In this document: positions 1-8,603 of the stretch, piece after piece | Numbering within the stretch: the stretch's first letter is position 1 | How the letters are laid out: each line of letters starts with the position of its first letter | DNA from: Rudaea cellulosilytica DSM 22992 | GTDB taxonomy: Bacteria; Pseudomonadota; Gammaproteobacteria; Xanthomonadales; Rhodanobacteraceae | Length of the DNA stretch: 64,000 bases | NCBI RefSeq assembly: GCF_000378125.1 | Contig: NZ_KB899245.1 | Span: 156,938 to 220,937 of the forward strand | Reading direction: 5' to 3' | The notes under the pieces: generated by a model | The model's database searches: none | What the model was told of the DNA's origin: nothing | What the model saw: the letters and a program-made list of their open reading frames with translations, nothing else | Translations under genes and position numbers: made by a program

Positions 1-291
1 GTCAAGCGTGGTTTCGAGTCGGTCGATGTCGTCCGCGTGAATCATCGCCATGCCGGGGATGCAGAGTTCGCCGCCGAGATCGAACAGGTCGTGCTGCACC
101 TGGACCAGCGTCTCGCGCACCGAATCGGGGATCTCTTGCGCTAGCACGACGCCGATGACGCTGTTCAACTCGTCGACCGTGCCGTAGCTGGCCACACGTG
201 CCGAATCCTTGGCCACACGTGTGCCGTCGCCGAGGCCGGTCGTGCCGTCGTCGCCGGTACGCGTATAGATTTTGGAAAGGCGGTTACCCAC
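1..291 (-). CDS. Cob(I)alamin adenosyltransferase, PduO type (partial, runs off left edge)
   Basis: Transfers the adenosyl group of ATP to reduced corrinoid to make adenosylcobalamin. Only the N-terminal 97 residues are present. They open with V/M-GNRLSKIYTRTGDDG followed by TGLGDGTRV and YGTVDELNS, which are hallmark ATP-binding segments of the PduO family, and continue through DLFDLGGEL. The start is a GTG at 291, immediately after GGTAACC-encoding sequence that is repeated 193 bp upstream. It lies downstream of the DUF6580 membrane gene on the same strand, so the two may be cotranscribed, although a 205-bp repeat-containing gap separates them. The C-terminal half is outside the window. Family assignment is secure from the motif run; the true start could be affected by the upstream duplication. 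Confidence 0.9.
   Translation of the reverse strand, partial: MGNRLSKIYTRTGDDGTTGLGDGTRVAKDSARVASYGTVDELNSVIGVVLAQEIPDSVRETLVQVQHDLFDLGGELCIPGMAMIHADDIDRLETTLD
245..291. repeat. Direct repeat copy A (5' end of the adenosyltransferase gene)
   Basis: A 47-bp stretch that recurs at 438-484 with 44 of 47 bases identical. On the minus strand it encodes the first 16 codons of the adenosyltransferase. All three differences are third-position changes that keep Leu, Tyr and Thr unchanged. Confidence 0.9.
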
Positions 292-395
292 GACGGCACT
301 CGCGCGTTGCGCGCGCGGACCGTGTTGCTAGGCTCGGCCATCCTGGCCTCGCCAAGTAACCCATCCCCGCGCATCCTGCTGCGGGCGCTCGCCGG

Positions 396-423
396 CGCGA
401 TCTGCCATTCAAGGCAGATCGCG
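396..423. repeat. Perfect inverted repeat, REP-like hairpin
   Basis: An 11-bp perfect stem (396-406 with 413-423) around a 6-base loop, in the 145 bp between the two copies of the adenosyltransferase 5' end. There is no T-run on either side, so a REP-type palindrome is more likely than a simple terminator. The rest of 292-437 holds no recognisable gene. Confidence 0.6.
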
Positions 424-437
424 AAAGCCCGACTCGC

Positions 438-484
438 CCGTCGTCGCCGGTACGTGTGTAGATTTTGGACAGGCGGTTACCCAC
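438..484. pseudogene. Direct repeat copy B: orphan 5' fragment of an adenosyltransferase gene
   Basis: Second copy of the 47-bp repeat. On the minus strand it reads GTG then GNRLSKIYTRTGDDG exactly like the gene downstream, but the similarity stops after codon 16 and the frame then runs through unrelated sequence to a stop near 284. It is best read as the remnant of a tandem or replaced gene copy. Because its differences from copy A are all synonymous, the two copies seem to have diverged while both were under coding constraint. Confidence 0.65.
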
Positions 485-496
485 ACCGCACCCGCA

Positions 497-1093
497 TCAG
501 GCGTGCGCGGGCTGCAGGCTCGGCCAGCGGCGGCGCATCAGTTCGAAGCCGCCGAACAGCGCAGCGCTCCAGAACAGCGTGCCGTACAGCGTGCCCTTGA
601 AGAACGGGAGGCCGGCGACGTAGCACGCGGCGAGGCTCTCGGTGCAGGCCGAGCCGGCACCGGCGCGCGCGGCCAGCCAGGTCGCAAAATTGGTGACCAC
701 GAAGAACAACACCGCGCTCGCGAACGCGCCGATCGCGACATTGGCCGCGCTCACCTTGTTGCGCAGGGCGAAGCCGCCGACCGCGGTCAATGCGATGCAC
801 AGGTAGACGGCCGGCAAGGTGCCGAGCCAGTCGCGCACCCAAGCGGCCGGAAGGGTGGTGGCGATGGCGACGTCGGCGACGATCATCGCGACGAGCGGGA
901 TGGCTACGCCGAGGCGGCGATCGGCGAAATACGCGCCGCCGAACAGCGCGATCGCTTCGACCGGAGTGAAGTTCCACGGCAGCGCGCCGGGAGCGAAATA
1001 GTTGGCCAAGCGCATCACGACCGCGAACGCGATCATCGCGATCAGCACGATGCTGCGCGGCGAAACGGTGGAAGAACGGGTGTCGAGCTGCAT
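497..1093 (-). CDS. DUF6580-family membrane protein, possible cobalamin-linked transporter
   Basis: A 198-residue, very hydrophobic protein with about five or six membrane segments. The N-terminal NFTPVEAIALFGGAYF block followed by ADRRLGVAIPLVAMIVADV is typical of the DUF6580 putative transport family, whose members resemble solitary substrate-binding subunits of ECF vitamin transporters. The ATG at 1093 is preferred over an upstream TTG at 1111 because GGAG sits 6 bases before it. The next gene downstream on the same strand is a cobalamin adenosyltransferase, so a role in corrinoid uptake is a reasonable inference, but nothing in the sequence proves the substrate. It is divergent from ubiH, with only 77 bp between the two starts. 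Confidence 0.7.
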   Translation of the reverse strand: MQLDTRSSTVSPRSIVLIAMIAFAVVMRLANYFAPGALPWNFTPVEAIALFGGAYFADRRLGVAIPLVAMIVADVAIATTLPAAWVRDWLGTLPAVYLCIALTAVGGFALRNKVSAANVAIGAFASAVLFFVVTNFATWLAARAGAGSACTESLAACYVAGLPFFKGTLYGTLFWSAALFGGFELMRRRWPSLQPAHA

Positions 1094-1170
1094 GGCGGTC
1101 TCCGGGTTCAAGCGTCGGCGCGGATACGAAAACCGGGCCGAAGCGCGGTTCGTATCATATCATTCGCGCC

Positions 1171-2406
1171 ATGAATGACGAATCCTGCAACTTCGATTGC
1201 GACGTGCTGATCGTCGGCGGCGGCCTGGTCGGCGCCAGCCTTGCCATTGCACTCGACGGCAGCGGCTTGCGCGTCGTCCAGGTCGAGGCGGTCGCGCCGC
1301 AGATCAACCCGCACGCGAATCCCGACGAACGCAGCCTCGCGCTCGCTCGCGCGAGCGTGAACGCGCTCGAGGCGCTCGGCGTGTGGCCAACGATCGCGGC
1401 GAAGACGACACCGATCCGGCGTGTGCATGTCAGCCGGCGCGGCGAGTTTGGCACGGTGCGCCTCGATGCGGCCGAGCATGGCCTCGACGCGTTCGGCGCA
1501 ACCTGTCCCGCGCGCGAGCTCGGCAACGGCCTGCTGATGCGGCTGGATCGCTGCGCGAATCTCGTGCGTCACGCGCCGGCGCGGCTGACCGCGATCGAGT
1601 CCGAGGGCGACGGCGTCGTCGCGACTCTCGCCAGCGGTGACGGCGAAAAGCGTTTGCGCACGCGATTGCTTGTCGGCGCCGACGGCACCGCGTCGTTCGT
1701 GCGCGATGCGCTCGGCATCGGCGCCGACAAGTTCGACTATGCACAGACCGCGTTTGTCGCCACGGTACAGCCCGAGCGCGCGCTGGATGGCTGCGCTTAC
1801 GAGCGTTTCACCTCGACCGGCCCCGTGGCGCTGCTGCCGCTCGCGGATCGGCGCGCCGGCGTGGTCATGACCGTGCCGAGCGCGGATGCGGCGCGGGTGG
1901 CTGCGCTCGACGATGCAGGTTTCATCGCCGAGCTGCACGAACGCGTCGGCTACCGCCTCGGCAGATTCTCTCGCCTCGGCAAGCGCGTGTCGCATCCGCT
2001 CGCGCGCGTGATCGCACAGCGCGTCGTTGCGCCGCGCGCGGTACTGGTCGGCAACGCGGCACAGACGATCCATCCAATCGGCGCGCAGGGCTTCAACCTC
2101 GGCCTGCGCGATGCGCTGACCCTGGCCGAGCTGCTGCTCGGGCGGGCGCGCACAGGCGACGATGTCGGCGACGCGGCGCTGCTGCAACACTACGTCGAGT
2201 TGCGCCGCGAAGATCGTGACGGCACCGCCGCGACCAGCGATTCCCTCGCGCGCTGGACCGCGAGCGAGGCGCTGCCGCTGAAGGCGCTGCGTTCGCTCAG
2301 CCTGATCGCGATCGATCGCGTCGCGCCGCTCAAGCAAGCCATCGTTGCACGCGGCATGGGTTTTCGCGGGCACGCGCCGGCGCTTGCGTTGAGGGAAGGG
2401 ACATGA
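1171..2406 (+). CDS. ubiH: UbiH-type FAD-dependent ubiquinone biosynthesis hydroxylase
   Basis: Aromatic ring hydroxylase of the UbiH/UbiF/VisC/COQ6 family, 411 residues, the usual length. The N-terminal dinucleotide-binding motif is VLIVGGGLVGASLA, a central GADGT segment follows, and the C-terminal FAD motif reads VGNAAQTIHPIGAQGFNLGLRD, matching the GD/N-AAH-xxPxxGQGxNxGxxD fingerprint. The enzyme acts on prenylated phenol intermediates at the inner face of the cytoplasmic membrane. Its stop codon overlaps the start of a second, related hydroxylase (ATGA), an arrangement typical of ubiH and visC/ubiI in this group. Which ring position it hydroxylates cannot be told from sequence alone; the ubiH symbol rests on gene order and similarity. 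Confidence 0.85.
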   Translation: MNDESCNFDCDVLIVGGGLVGASLAIALDGSGLRVVQVEAVAPQINPHANPDERSLALARASVNALEALGVWPTIAAKTTPIRRVHVSRRGEFGTVRLDAAEHGLDAFGATCPARELGNGLLMRLDRCANLVRHAPARLTAIESEGDGVVATLASGDGEKRLRTRLLVGADGTASFVRDALGIGADKFDYAQTAFVATVQPERALDGCAYERFTSTGPVALLPLADRRAGVVMTVPSADAARVAALDDAGFIAELHERVGYRLGRFSRLGKRVSHPLARVIAQRVVAPRAVLVGNAAQTIHPIGAQGFNLGLRDALTLAELLLGRARTGDDVGDAALLQHYVELRREDRDGTAATSDSLARWTASEALPLKALRSLSLIAIDRVAPLKQAIVARGMGFRGHAPALALREGT

Positions 2407-3590
2407 CTTCCCGCCGAGTTGCGGACGTTGCCATCGTCGGCGCCGGCATGGTCGGCGCCGCGCTCGCGCTCGATCTCGCGCGGCGTGGTTTCGAAGTCGT
2501 GCTGGTCGAATCTCGCGCTCCGGCGCCGTGGCGTGTGGAGGACGAAGTCGACCTGCGCGTCGTCGCCCTGGCCGCTTCGTCGATCGCGCTGTTACGGCGT
2601 TTGGATGTCTGGACGACGATCGCTTCGGCGCGCGCTAGCGCTTATCGACGCATGTACGTTTGGGATGCGCTTGCGCCTGGTTCGCTCGCTTTCGACGCCG
2701 CCGACGAAAGTGCGTCGGCGCTTGGCTACATCGTCGAAAACAGATTGATCCAGTCGGTGTTGTGGCAGGCGGTCGAGCGGCACGGTGGCATCGAGCTGCG
2801 TTGTCCTGCGCGCGTCGTCGCCAGCGAGGTCGATGACAACGGCGCTGCGCGCACGCTCGCATTCGAGGATGGGGCGCAGCTCAGAGCGCGCCTGGTTGTC
2901 GCTGCCGATGGTGCCGATTCGGCGCTGCGCGGTCTGCTCGGCATTGAAACGCGCGATCGCGACTACGCCCAGCGCGGCATCGTCGCCCATGTCGCGCACG
3001 CACGCGCACACGAGGCGACCGCGTGGCAGCGCTTCCTGCCGGACGCGACGCTCGCCTTCCTGCCGTTGGCCGACGGACGCAGCTCGATCGTTTGGTCGGT
3101 GGCGAATGCGGAAGCCGAGCGTCTGCTTGCGCTCGAAGACGAAGCGTTCCGTGTCGAACTCGGCGCCGCGTTCGATTTCCGTCTCGGCGCGGTCACCGCG
3201 ACGACGCAGCGAGCGGCGTTTCCGCTGCGCTTGCGCCTCGCCGAACGCTACATCGGACCGCGTTTTGCCCTCGTCGGCGATGCGGCGCATGTCGTGCATC
3301 CGCTTGCGGGCCAGGGCGTCAACCTCGGTTTCCGCGATACGGTGGAATTGGCGAACGCGCTGGATGAAGCCAGGGAACGCAAGGCGGACTTTGCGGCGGA
3401 ACAAATCCTGCGTCGCTACGAACGGCGCCGGCGCAGCGACAATGCGATGTCGGCGCATGCCTTCGATGCGATCCAGCGCGGCTTCGCTAGCGACAACCCC
3501 GCGCTGGCCGGCCTGCGCGGGGCAGGCCTTGCCCTGGTCGATCGCGTCGCGCCGCTGAAGCGCTTTTTCGCCCACCGCGCCGCGGGTTGA
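2403..3590 (+). CDS. VisC/UbiI-type FAD-dependent hydroxylase
   Basis: Second ring hydroxylase of the UbiH/VisC family, 395 residues, translationally coupled to the first gene by a 4-bp ATGA overlap. It carries AIVGAGMVGAALALDLARRG at the N-terminus, GADSALR in the middle, and GDAAHVVHPLAGQGVNLGFRD near residue 300, the canonical FAD/substrate motif. With its neighbour it probably supplies two of the three hydroxylation steps of ubiquinone synthesis. UbiI, UbiF and UbiM cannot be separated here, so no symbol is assigned. Confidence 0.85.
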   Translation: MTSRRVADVAIVGAGMVGAALALDLARRGFEVVLVESRAPAPWRVEDEVDLRVVALAASSIALLRRLDVWTTIASARASAYRRMYVWDALAPGSLAFDAADESASALGYIVENRLIQSVLWQAVERHGGIELRCPARVVASEVDDNGAARTLAFEDGAQLRARLVVAADGADSALRGLLGIETRDRDYAQRGIVAHVAHARAHEATAWQRFLPDATLAFLPLADGRSSIVWSVANAEAERLLALEDEAFRVELGAAFDFRLGAVTATTQRAAFPLRLRLAERYIGPRFALVGDAAHVVHPLAGQGVNLGFRDTVELANALDEARERKADFAAEQILRRYERRRRSDNAMSAHAFDAIQRGFASDNPALAGLRGAGLALVDRVAPLKRFFAHRAAG

Positions 3591-3619
3591 TACGCGGCGT
3601 GTCCGCTGCAGGGTGACGA

Positions 3620-4336
3620 TCAGCCCGGCGGCGGCAGATCGAGCGCGCGGCGCAACTCTTTGCGCGCGGCGTCGAAGTCCCTCCTGAAATCCGCGCGAGC
3701 TATCAAAGTCGCGGCGATGACCGATCCGGCGATGCGCCCCATTTCGACGTCCGAACGATAGTGCACGCCGGCGACGACGCGGTTGTCGCCGTACTCCCAG
3801 GCGCGGCGCATCAGTGCCGCTTTCTTCTCCGGCACCATGTCAGCGAGCACGATGCCCATCAGCGTGCCGAGCGTGGTGTGGCCCGATGGCCATGATCCGG
3901 AAGCGGACATGCTCGTGCCGGCGCGCAGCGGGTCGACGAGCTTGTTGAGCACGTAGGGGCGCGGGCGATTGAAACCCTTCTTCGCCGGCTTGACGACGAC
4001 GTCTTCGGTCTTGGTCAGGCGCTCGGCCAGCGCGGCGAGTTTGGGCAGATTCTCCGCGGTGAACTTGTCGCCCAGCACATCGGCGAAGCGCCAGATGTTT
4101 TCCGCGCTGTCGGCGCGCGCGCGTTCGGCCATCGCCGGCGTGCGTGCCACCTGGATGGTCAGGATTTCGCCGAGTTCCGCCAGCGTCTGCGCAGAATCGT
4201 CCGCCGGTGGCGGCGGCAGGATATGCAGCAGGTCGACCGCAGTGGCGTCGACATAGGGTTTGACCTCGATCGCGGCGCTCGCTGCGTTGGCAGCGAGCAG
4301 CACGAAACCGACGAGGCAGGTCTTCAGGATGCGCAT
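3620..4336 (-). CDS. Class A non-specific acid phosphatase (PAP2 family), secreted
   Basis: Periplasmic phosphomonoesterase, 238 residues. A signal peptide (MRILKTCLVGFVLLAANAASA) is followed by a PAP2 core with the three signature motifs in order: KKGFNRPRP, PSGHTT, and NRVVAGVHYRSDV, where the last His and Asp complete the charge relay. The start at 4336 is chosen because GGAG lies 8-9 bases upstream and the signal peptide begins there; the reading frame is open up to 4405. It stands alone between converging ubiH-type genes and the divergent TonB receptor. Confidence 0.88.
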   Translation of the reverse strand: MRILKTCLVGFVLLAANAASAAIEVKPYVDATAVDLLHILPPPPADDSAQTLAELGEILTIQVARTPAMAERARADSAENIWRFADVLGDKFTAENLPKLAALAERLTKTEDVVVKPAKKGFNRPRPYVLNKLVDPLRAGTSMSASGSWPSGHTTLGTLMGIVLADMVPEKKAALMRRAWEYGDNRVVAGVHYRSDVEMGRIAGSVIAATLIARADFRRDFDAARKELRRALDLPPPG

Positions 4337-4538
4337 TCTTCTTGTCTCCATGGATTCGCACGCGCGGGGCGTACGGCGCGCGTGCGCACTCTGGGTGAGT
4401 TTCATGACGCTTTCGTTTCAGCGCACGTCGCCGGCAATTCGTTAAGCGGATTTAAGGAAATTGCAGCGCGACGGAAATATGCGAGCCGTAACGTGCACGC
4501 CGCCGTTGCCCCTTCACTAACCAAAAGAATCCCAGACC

Positions 4539-6818
4539 ATGCCGAATTTTCGTTGCGTGTGCGTTTCTCCGCGGGCGTTGCGCTGCCTGCTTTCCGGCCA
4601 AGATGCCGCGTTCCCGTTGCGCCCACTCGCGCTGGCCGTGATGCTGGCCGCTTTCCCGCTTGCCGGTCTCGCCGCCGATGCGCCGGCCGATGTGGGCGCG
4701 CCGGCGGATGCCGCGAACGCGAACAAGGCCATGCCGCAGCTGCAGGAAGTCGAAGTCAGCGCAAGCTCAGGGCGCTCGGCGATCACGATGGCGCCGGTGC
4801 AGAGCGAGCTCGATGTGACCCAGCCGACCTCGATCATCGGCTTGGACTGGATCAGCAACCACGAGCCGCCGACCTCGGACTACGCGCAGATCGCGGCGAT
4901 GGCGCCGTCGGTGACTTCGATCAGCCCGGCCGGCCCCGGTCTCGGCGAGGCCAAGCAGGTGACGATGCGCGGCTTCAACGACAACCAGTACAACGTCACC
5001 TACGACGGCATTCCATTCGGCGACACTAACGATTTCTCGCACCATACCTCGAGCTATTTTCCGGCCAAGATGATCGGCCAGGTTGCCGTCGACCGCGGTC
5101 CGGGCGGCGCAAGCACGATCGGCGAGGCGACGTTCGGCGGCACGATCGCGCTGCGCTCGAAGGATCCGCTCGACGACTTCGAAGTGATCCCGACGCAGAC
5201 TTTCGGCAGCTACTCGACCACGCTGAGCCATCTCGAATTCAACTCGGGACGCATGGACGGCTTCGGCGGCGGCAAGCTGATCGCGAGCGCGCAGTACTAC
5301 GACAGCGACACGTTTCGCAGCGATTCGGGTGTGCATCGCAAGACCGCGTACATCAAGTACGTGCAGCCGGTCGGCACGGACACCGAAATCACCGTGCTGA
5401 GCAACTACAACGACATCAAGTTCAACAACCCGGACAAGACCACGCTGACCCAGGCGCAGATCAACATGCTCGGGCGCGACTTCGGCCTCAACCACGACCA
5501 GTTCTCGACCGACTGCACCTGCTACAACCATCAGACCAAGCAGACGGACATGGAGTATCTCGGCATCAAGAGCACGCTGACGCCGGACTGGACGCTCGAC
5601 AACAAGACCTACACGTACTACTACAACAACGACAGCAACGAGGCGCCGACGATCGGCACGAATGCGTCGAAGACCGACATGGGCGGCGTGCTCAAGGTCA
5701 ACCGCTACCGTGCCTATGGCGACGTGTTGACACTGACGCGCAGCATGGCCAATGGCGAATTGCGCTTCGGCGGCTGGTACGAAACGCAGAAGAACGAGCG
5801 CTATCAGATCGCGCTCGACTACACGCTCGGCGGCATCCACGACGTCAAGGCCGGCAAGCCGGATTCGAATTCCTACAAGTACAACATGGACGACTGGCTG
5901 CGCACCACGCAGCTGTATGCCGAATACGCGTGGAAGGCGAACGATGCGCTGACCGTCACGCCGGGGATCAAGGGCCTGCAGTTCCAGCGCTCGATCGAGG
6001 CGCCGATCAACCAGACCACGAAGACGCCGCTCTACTATGACCAGACCTGGCGCAAGGCGCTCGGCTACCTCGCGGCCAACTACCTCGTCACCTCGGAGTG
6101 GAGCGTGTACGCGCAGGCCGCGCAGGGTTTCCTCGCGCCGAATCTCAATCAGTTCTACGTGCCTAATCCGGCGGAAAACAAGGCTTCGCCGCAGCAGACG
6201 ATGAACTACCAGTTCGGCGCGGTGTACAAGACCGAGCGCTTCAGTGCCGACGCGGACGTGTTCTACATCGACTACAAGAACTTCCCGCTCTCTTCGGTCG
6301 ATCCGGTCACCAAGGACCCGATCTTCGCGCTCGCACGCGGCGCGCGCATGTACGGCGTCGAGGCCGAGGCGACGTACTACTTCGGCGCCGGCGTCAGCGC
6401 GTTCGCGAATTTCTCGACGATCGATGCGCAGTTCAAGCGCTCGAGCCTGGATCTGCCAAACGTACCGGATGGCACGGTGGCGCTTGGCCTTTCCTACGAG
6501 GACAACGGCTTGTTCGGTTCGATCGCAAGCAAGTACGTCGGCGAGCAGAAGGTCTACAACAGCGGCTTCAATCCGGATGACGCGACGACCGTGACCGCAC
6601 TCGGCAAATCGGACGGCTTCTGGCAAACCGCGCTGAGCCTCGGCTACGGCCGCAACATCGACGACTCGTTCATCAAAAGCTACAAGTTCCGTCTGCAGGT
6701 CGAGAATCTGTTCAACGCGCACCATCAGGTGGCCGACTCGATCAAGAACGGCAGCATCTATTACCTCGTGCTGCCTGGCAGGAACTGGTACGCCTCGGTC
6801 TCGCTCGGACTCTGGTAG
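4539..6818 (+). CDS. TonB-dependent outer membrane receptor
   Basis: A 759-residue receptor. After a signal-like segment (about residues 27-46, ending AGLAA), the mature N-terminus has LQEVEVSAS, a TonB-box-like stretch, then a plug domain (VTMRGFNDNQYNVTYDGIPFGDT, VAVDRGPGGASTIGEATFGG) and a long 22-stranded-type barrel ending in a terminal aromatic residue (SLGLW). The substrate is not evident; no siderophore, cobalamin or sugar genes flank it. A rho-independent terminator follows. The plug motif order and terminal Trp make the family call secure. Confidence 0.9.
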   Translation: MPNFRCVCVSPRALRCLLSGQDAAFPLRPLALAVMLAAFPLAGLAADAPADVGAPADAANANKAMPQLQEVEVSASSGRSAITMAPVQSELDVTQPTSIIGLDWISNHEPPTSDYAQIAAMAPSVTSISPAGPGLGEAKQVTMRGFNDNQYNVTYDGIPFGDTNDFSHHTSSYFPAKMIGQVAVDRGPGGASTIGEATFGGTIALRSKDPLDDFEVIPTQTFGSYSTTLSHLEFNSGRMDGFGGGKLIASAQYYDSDTFRSDSGVHRKTAYIKYVQPVGTDTEITVLSNYNDIKFNNPDKTTLTQAQINMLGRDFGLNHDQFSTDCTCYNHQTKQTDMEYLGIKSTLTPDWTLDNKTYTYYYNNDSNEAPTIGTNASKTDMGGVLKVNRYRAYGDVLTLTRSMANGELRFGGWYETQKNERYQIALDYTLGGIHDVKAGKPDSNSYKYNMDDWLRTTQLYAEYAWKANDALTVTPGIKGLQFQRSIEAPINQTTKTPLYYDQTWRKALGYLAANYLVTSEWSVYAQAAQGFLAPNLNQFYVPNPAENKASPQQTMNYQFGAVYKTERFSADADVFYIDYKNFPLSSVDPVTKDPIFALARGARMYGVEAEATYYFGAGVSAFANFSTIDAQFKRSSLDLPNVPDGTVALGLSYEDNGLFGSIASKYVGEQKVYNSGFNPDDATTVTALGKSDGFWQTALSLGYGRNIDDSFIKSYKFRLQVENLFNAHHQVADSIKNGSIYYLVLPGRNWYASVSLGLW

Positions 6819-6846
6819 CCTGATATCGGCGCCGCGCACCTCGTTG

Positions 6847-6890
6847 AGGAACCTCTGGCCAAGTTAGTCAGGGGTTCCTTAAACCTTTTT
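6847..6890 (+). terminator. Rho-independent terminator after the TonB receptor gene
   Basis: A 13-bp stem (6847-6859 with 6867-6879, two G-U pairs) with a 7-base loop, followed by TAAACCTTTTT. Confidence 0.85.
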
Positions 6891-6936
6891 CGTCGTTGGC
6901 GTATCAAACTCGGAGCCATCTTCCTGGAGAACCCCG

Positions 6937-7764
6937 ATGCGCCTGATTCTGCTCCCATTGCTGCTCGCTTCCCCGCTCGTCCTGGCCAACGAATGCCAGT
7001 TCAGCGCCGAACGCAATCTCGACATCGACCCGGCCGGCCTGCAGGCCTTGCGCATGGAGCTCGGGTCCAGTGACCTGAACGTGCAAGGCGATCCCGCCGC
7101 GACGCGGATCGAGGTGCACGGCAAGGCCTGCGCGTCCGAGCAGGCCTGGCTCGACGAACTGCAGATCGAGCAGAGCCGCCAGGGCGGCAAGGTTCTGGTC
7201 AAAGCTGCGCCGCGGCCGTCGCATTCCGGCCTGTTCGGCAAGCAGTACGCCTACATCGACTTCGTCGTGCGCGTGCCGGCGAATCTGGCGCTCGAGGTCC
7301 AGTCGGGCTCTGGCGACACGCATGCGGCGAACATCGCCTCACTCGACTACCAATCGGGCTCGGGTGACCTCAATCTCGATCGCGTCGCGGGAGCTGTCTC
7401 GGCCACGGTCGGCTCGGGCGACATCGTCGCCAGCCACATCGGCAGTTTCAAGCTCGGTCATGCCGGTTCGGGCGACCTGCGCATCTCCGACGTGCAGGGC
7501 GATGTGACGATCGGCCATGTCGGTTCCGGCGACCTTACCTTCAGCGACGTGCACGGCAGCGTGCGTGCCGATTCGATCGGCTCGGGCGATCTCGTCGCCG
7601 AGCGCGTCGGCAGCGACGTGTTCGTCGGCTCGATCGGCTCGGGCGACGTGACCGCGAAGACGGTCGGCGGCAGCCTGACCGTAGGCTCCGCCGGCAGCGG
7701 CGACATTCATCACAGCGGCGTCGTCGGCAAGGTCCAGGTGCCGAAGCGGCACGAGGACGATTGA
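6937..7764 (+). CDS. Secreted DUF4097-type beta-repeat protein with SGSGD repeats
   Basis: 275 residues with a signal peptide ending at PLVLANE. From about residue 125 the protein is built of roughly 19-20-residue units, each carrying G-SGD (QSGSGD, VGSGD, AGSGD, VGSGD, IGSGD and so on), at least nine in all. This pattern is that of DUF4097/putative auto-transporter adhesin head repeats, which fold as a right-handed beta-solenoid with one turn per repeat. No enzymatic residues are evident; a periplasmic or surface structural role is inferred. The RBS is GGAGAA (6925-6930). No partner gene is clear, since the next gene is an unrelated small membrane protein. Confidence 0.7.
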   Translation: MRLILLPLLLASPLVLANECQFSAERNLDIDPAGLQALRMELGSSDLNVQGDPAATRIEVHGKACASEQAWLDELQIEQSRQGGKVLVKAAPRPSHSGLFGKQYAYIDFVVRVPANLALEVQSGSGDTHAANIASLDYQSGSGDLNLDRVAGAVSATVGSGDIVASHIGSFKLGHAGSGDLRISDVQGDVTIGHVGSGDLTFSDVHGSVRADSIGSGDLVAERVGSDVFVGSIGSGDVTAKTVGGSLTVGSAGSGDIHHSGVVGKVQVPKRHEDD

Positions 7765-7895
7765 CGCTCGGTCGTAGTAGCGCTCTCGCGTCGTTGAATC
7801 AGCGCGGCGGCAGGGAAGGGACCGTATCGTCGGCCCCAGCCTTGTCGTCGCGCAGCGCGCGTTGCAGAATGCAGCGTCGAAAGGCGGTTCAGACC

Positions 7896-8192
7896 ATGTA
7901 CGCCAGCTTCCGCGAGTTCTACCCGTTCTACTTGTCCGAGCACGCCAACCGCCTGTGCCGGCGCATGCATTTCATCGGCAGCACGCTGGTGGTGCTGACA
8001 CTGATCTGGCTTGGCGCCAGCGGGCGCTGGGCATTCTGGTGGCTGCTGCCGCTGTTCGGCTACGGCTGCGCCTGGATCGGCCATTTCTTTTTCGAGAAGA
8101 ACCGGCCGGCGACGTTCACGCATCCGCTGTACAGTCTTGTCGGAGACTGGGTGATGTACGCCGGCATGCTGCGCGGGAAAATCACTTTCTGA
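7896..8192 (+). CDS. Mpo1-like/DUF962 small membrane protein
   Basis: A 98-residue protein beginning MYASFREFYPFYLSEHAN with two or three membrane segments and the conserved GHFFFEKNRPATF..PLYSLVGDWVM block that defines the DUF962 (YGL010w/Mpo1) family. Yeast Mpo1 is an Fe-dependent dioxygenase in fatty acid alpha-oxidation; the conserved His residues (H20, H28 and the H in GHFFFEKN) are present here, but activity of bacterial members is not established. The ATG at 7896 has AAGGCGG 8 bases upstream; the frame is open further upstream to 7761, which is judged non-coding. Confidence 0.8.
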   Translation: MYASFREFYPFYLSEHANRLCRRMHFIGSTLVVLTLIWLGASGRWAFWWLLPLFGYGCAWIGHFFFEKNRPATFTHPLYSLVGDWVMYAGMLRGKITF

Positions 8193-8219
8193 CGATACGA
8201 ACGTAGAGCGAGGACGCAC

Positions 8220-8603
8220 ATGCCTTGGGTCGATCTGGTCACCCTGCTCGCCGTGTTCGAATTCCTCGGCATGGCTTGGCTTGTCGGCAGGGCGCGGGTC
8301 AAATACGCGGTGCGCGCGCCGGCGACGACCGGCAACGAACACTTCGAGCGCTGGTTCCGCGCGCAGCAAAACACGCTGGAAACCCTGATCATGTTCCTGC
8401 CGGCGCTGTGGATCGCCGCGCACTACTGGCCGCCCGGCTGGATGGCACTGCTCGGTTTGGTCTACGTGATCGGCCGCGTGGTCTACATGATCGGCTACGT
8501 GCGCGATCCGCGCACGCGCGGCATCGGCTATTACTTGAGTATCGTGCCGGTCGTCGTGCTTGCCGTGCTTGGCCTGGTCGGTTGCGTGCGCGACCTGCTT
8601 TAA
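8220..8603 (+). CDS. MAPEG-family membrane protein
   Basis: 127 residues, four membrane helices. The stretch NEHFERWFRAQQNTLE followed by hydrophobic helices is the signature of the MAPEG (membrane-associated eicosanoid and glutathione metabolism) family, related to microsomal glutathione S-transferases. It lies 27 bp after the Mpo1-like gene and may share its transcript. Its stop codon overlaps head-on with that of the convergent DUF486 gene in the bases TTAA. Substrate unknown. Confidence 0.82.
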   Translation: MPWVDLVTLLAVFEFLGMAWLVGRARVKYAVRAPATTGNEHFERWFRAQQNTLETLIMFLPALWIAAHYWPPGWMALLGLVYVIGRVVYMIGYVRDPRTRGIGYYLSIVPVVVLAVLGLVGCVRDLL

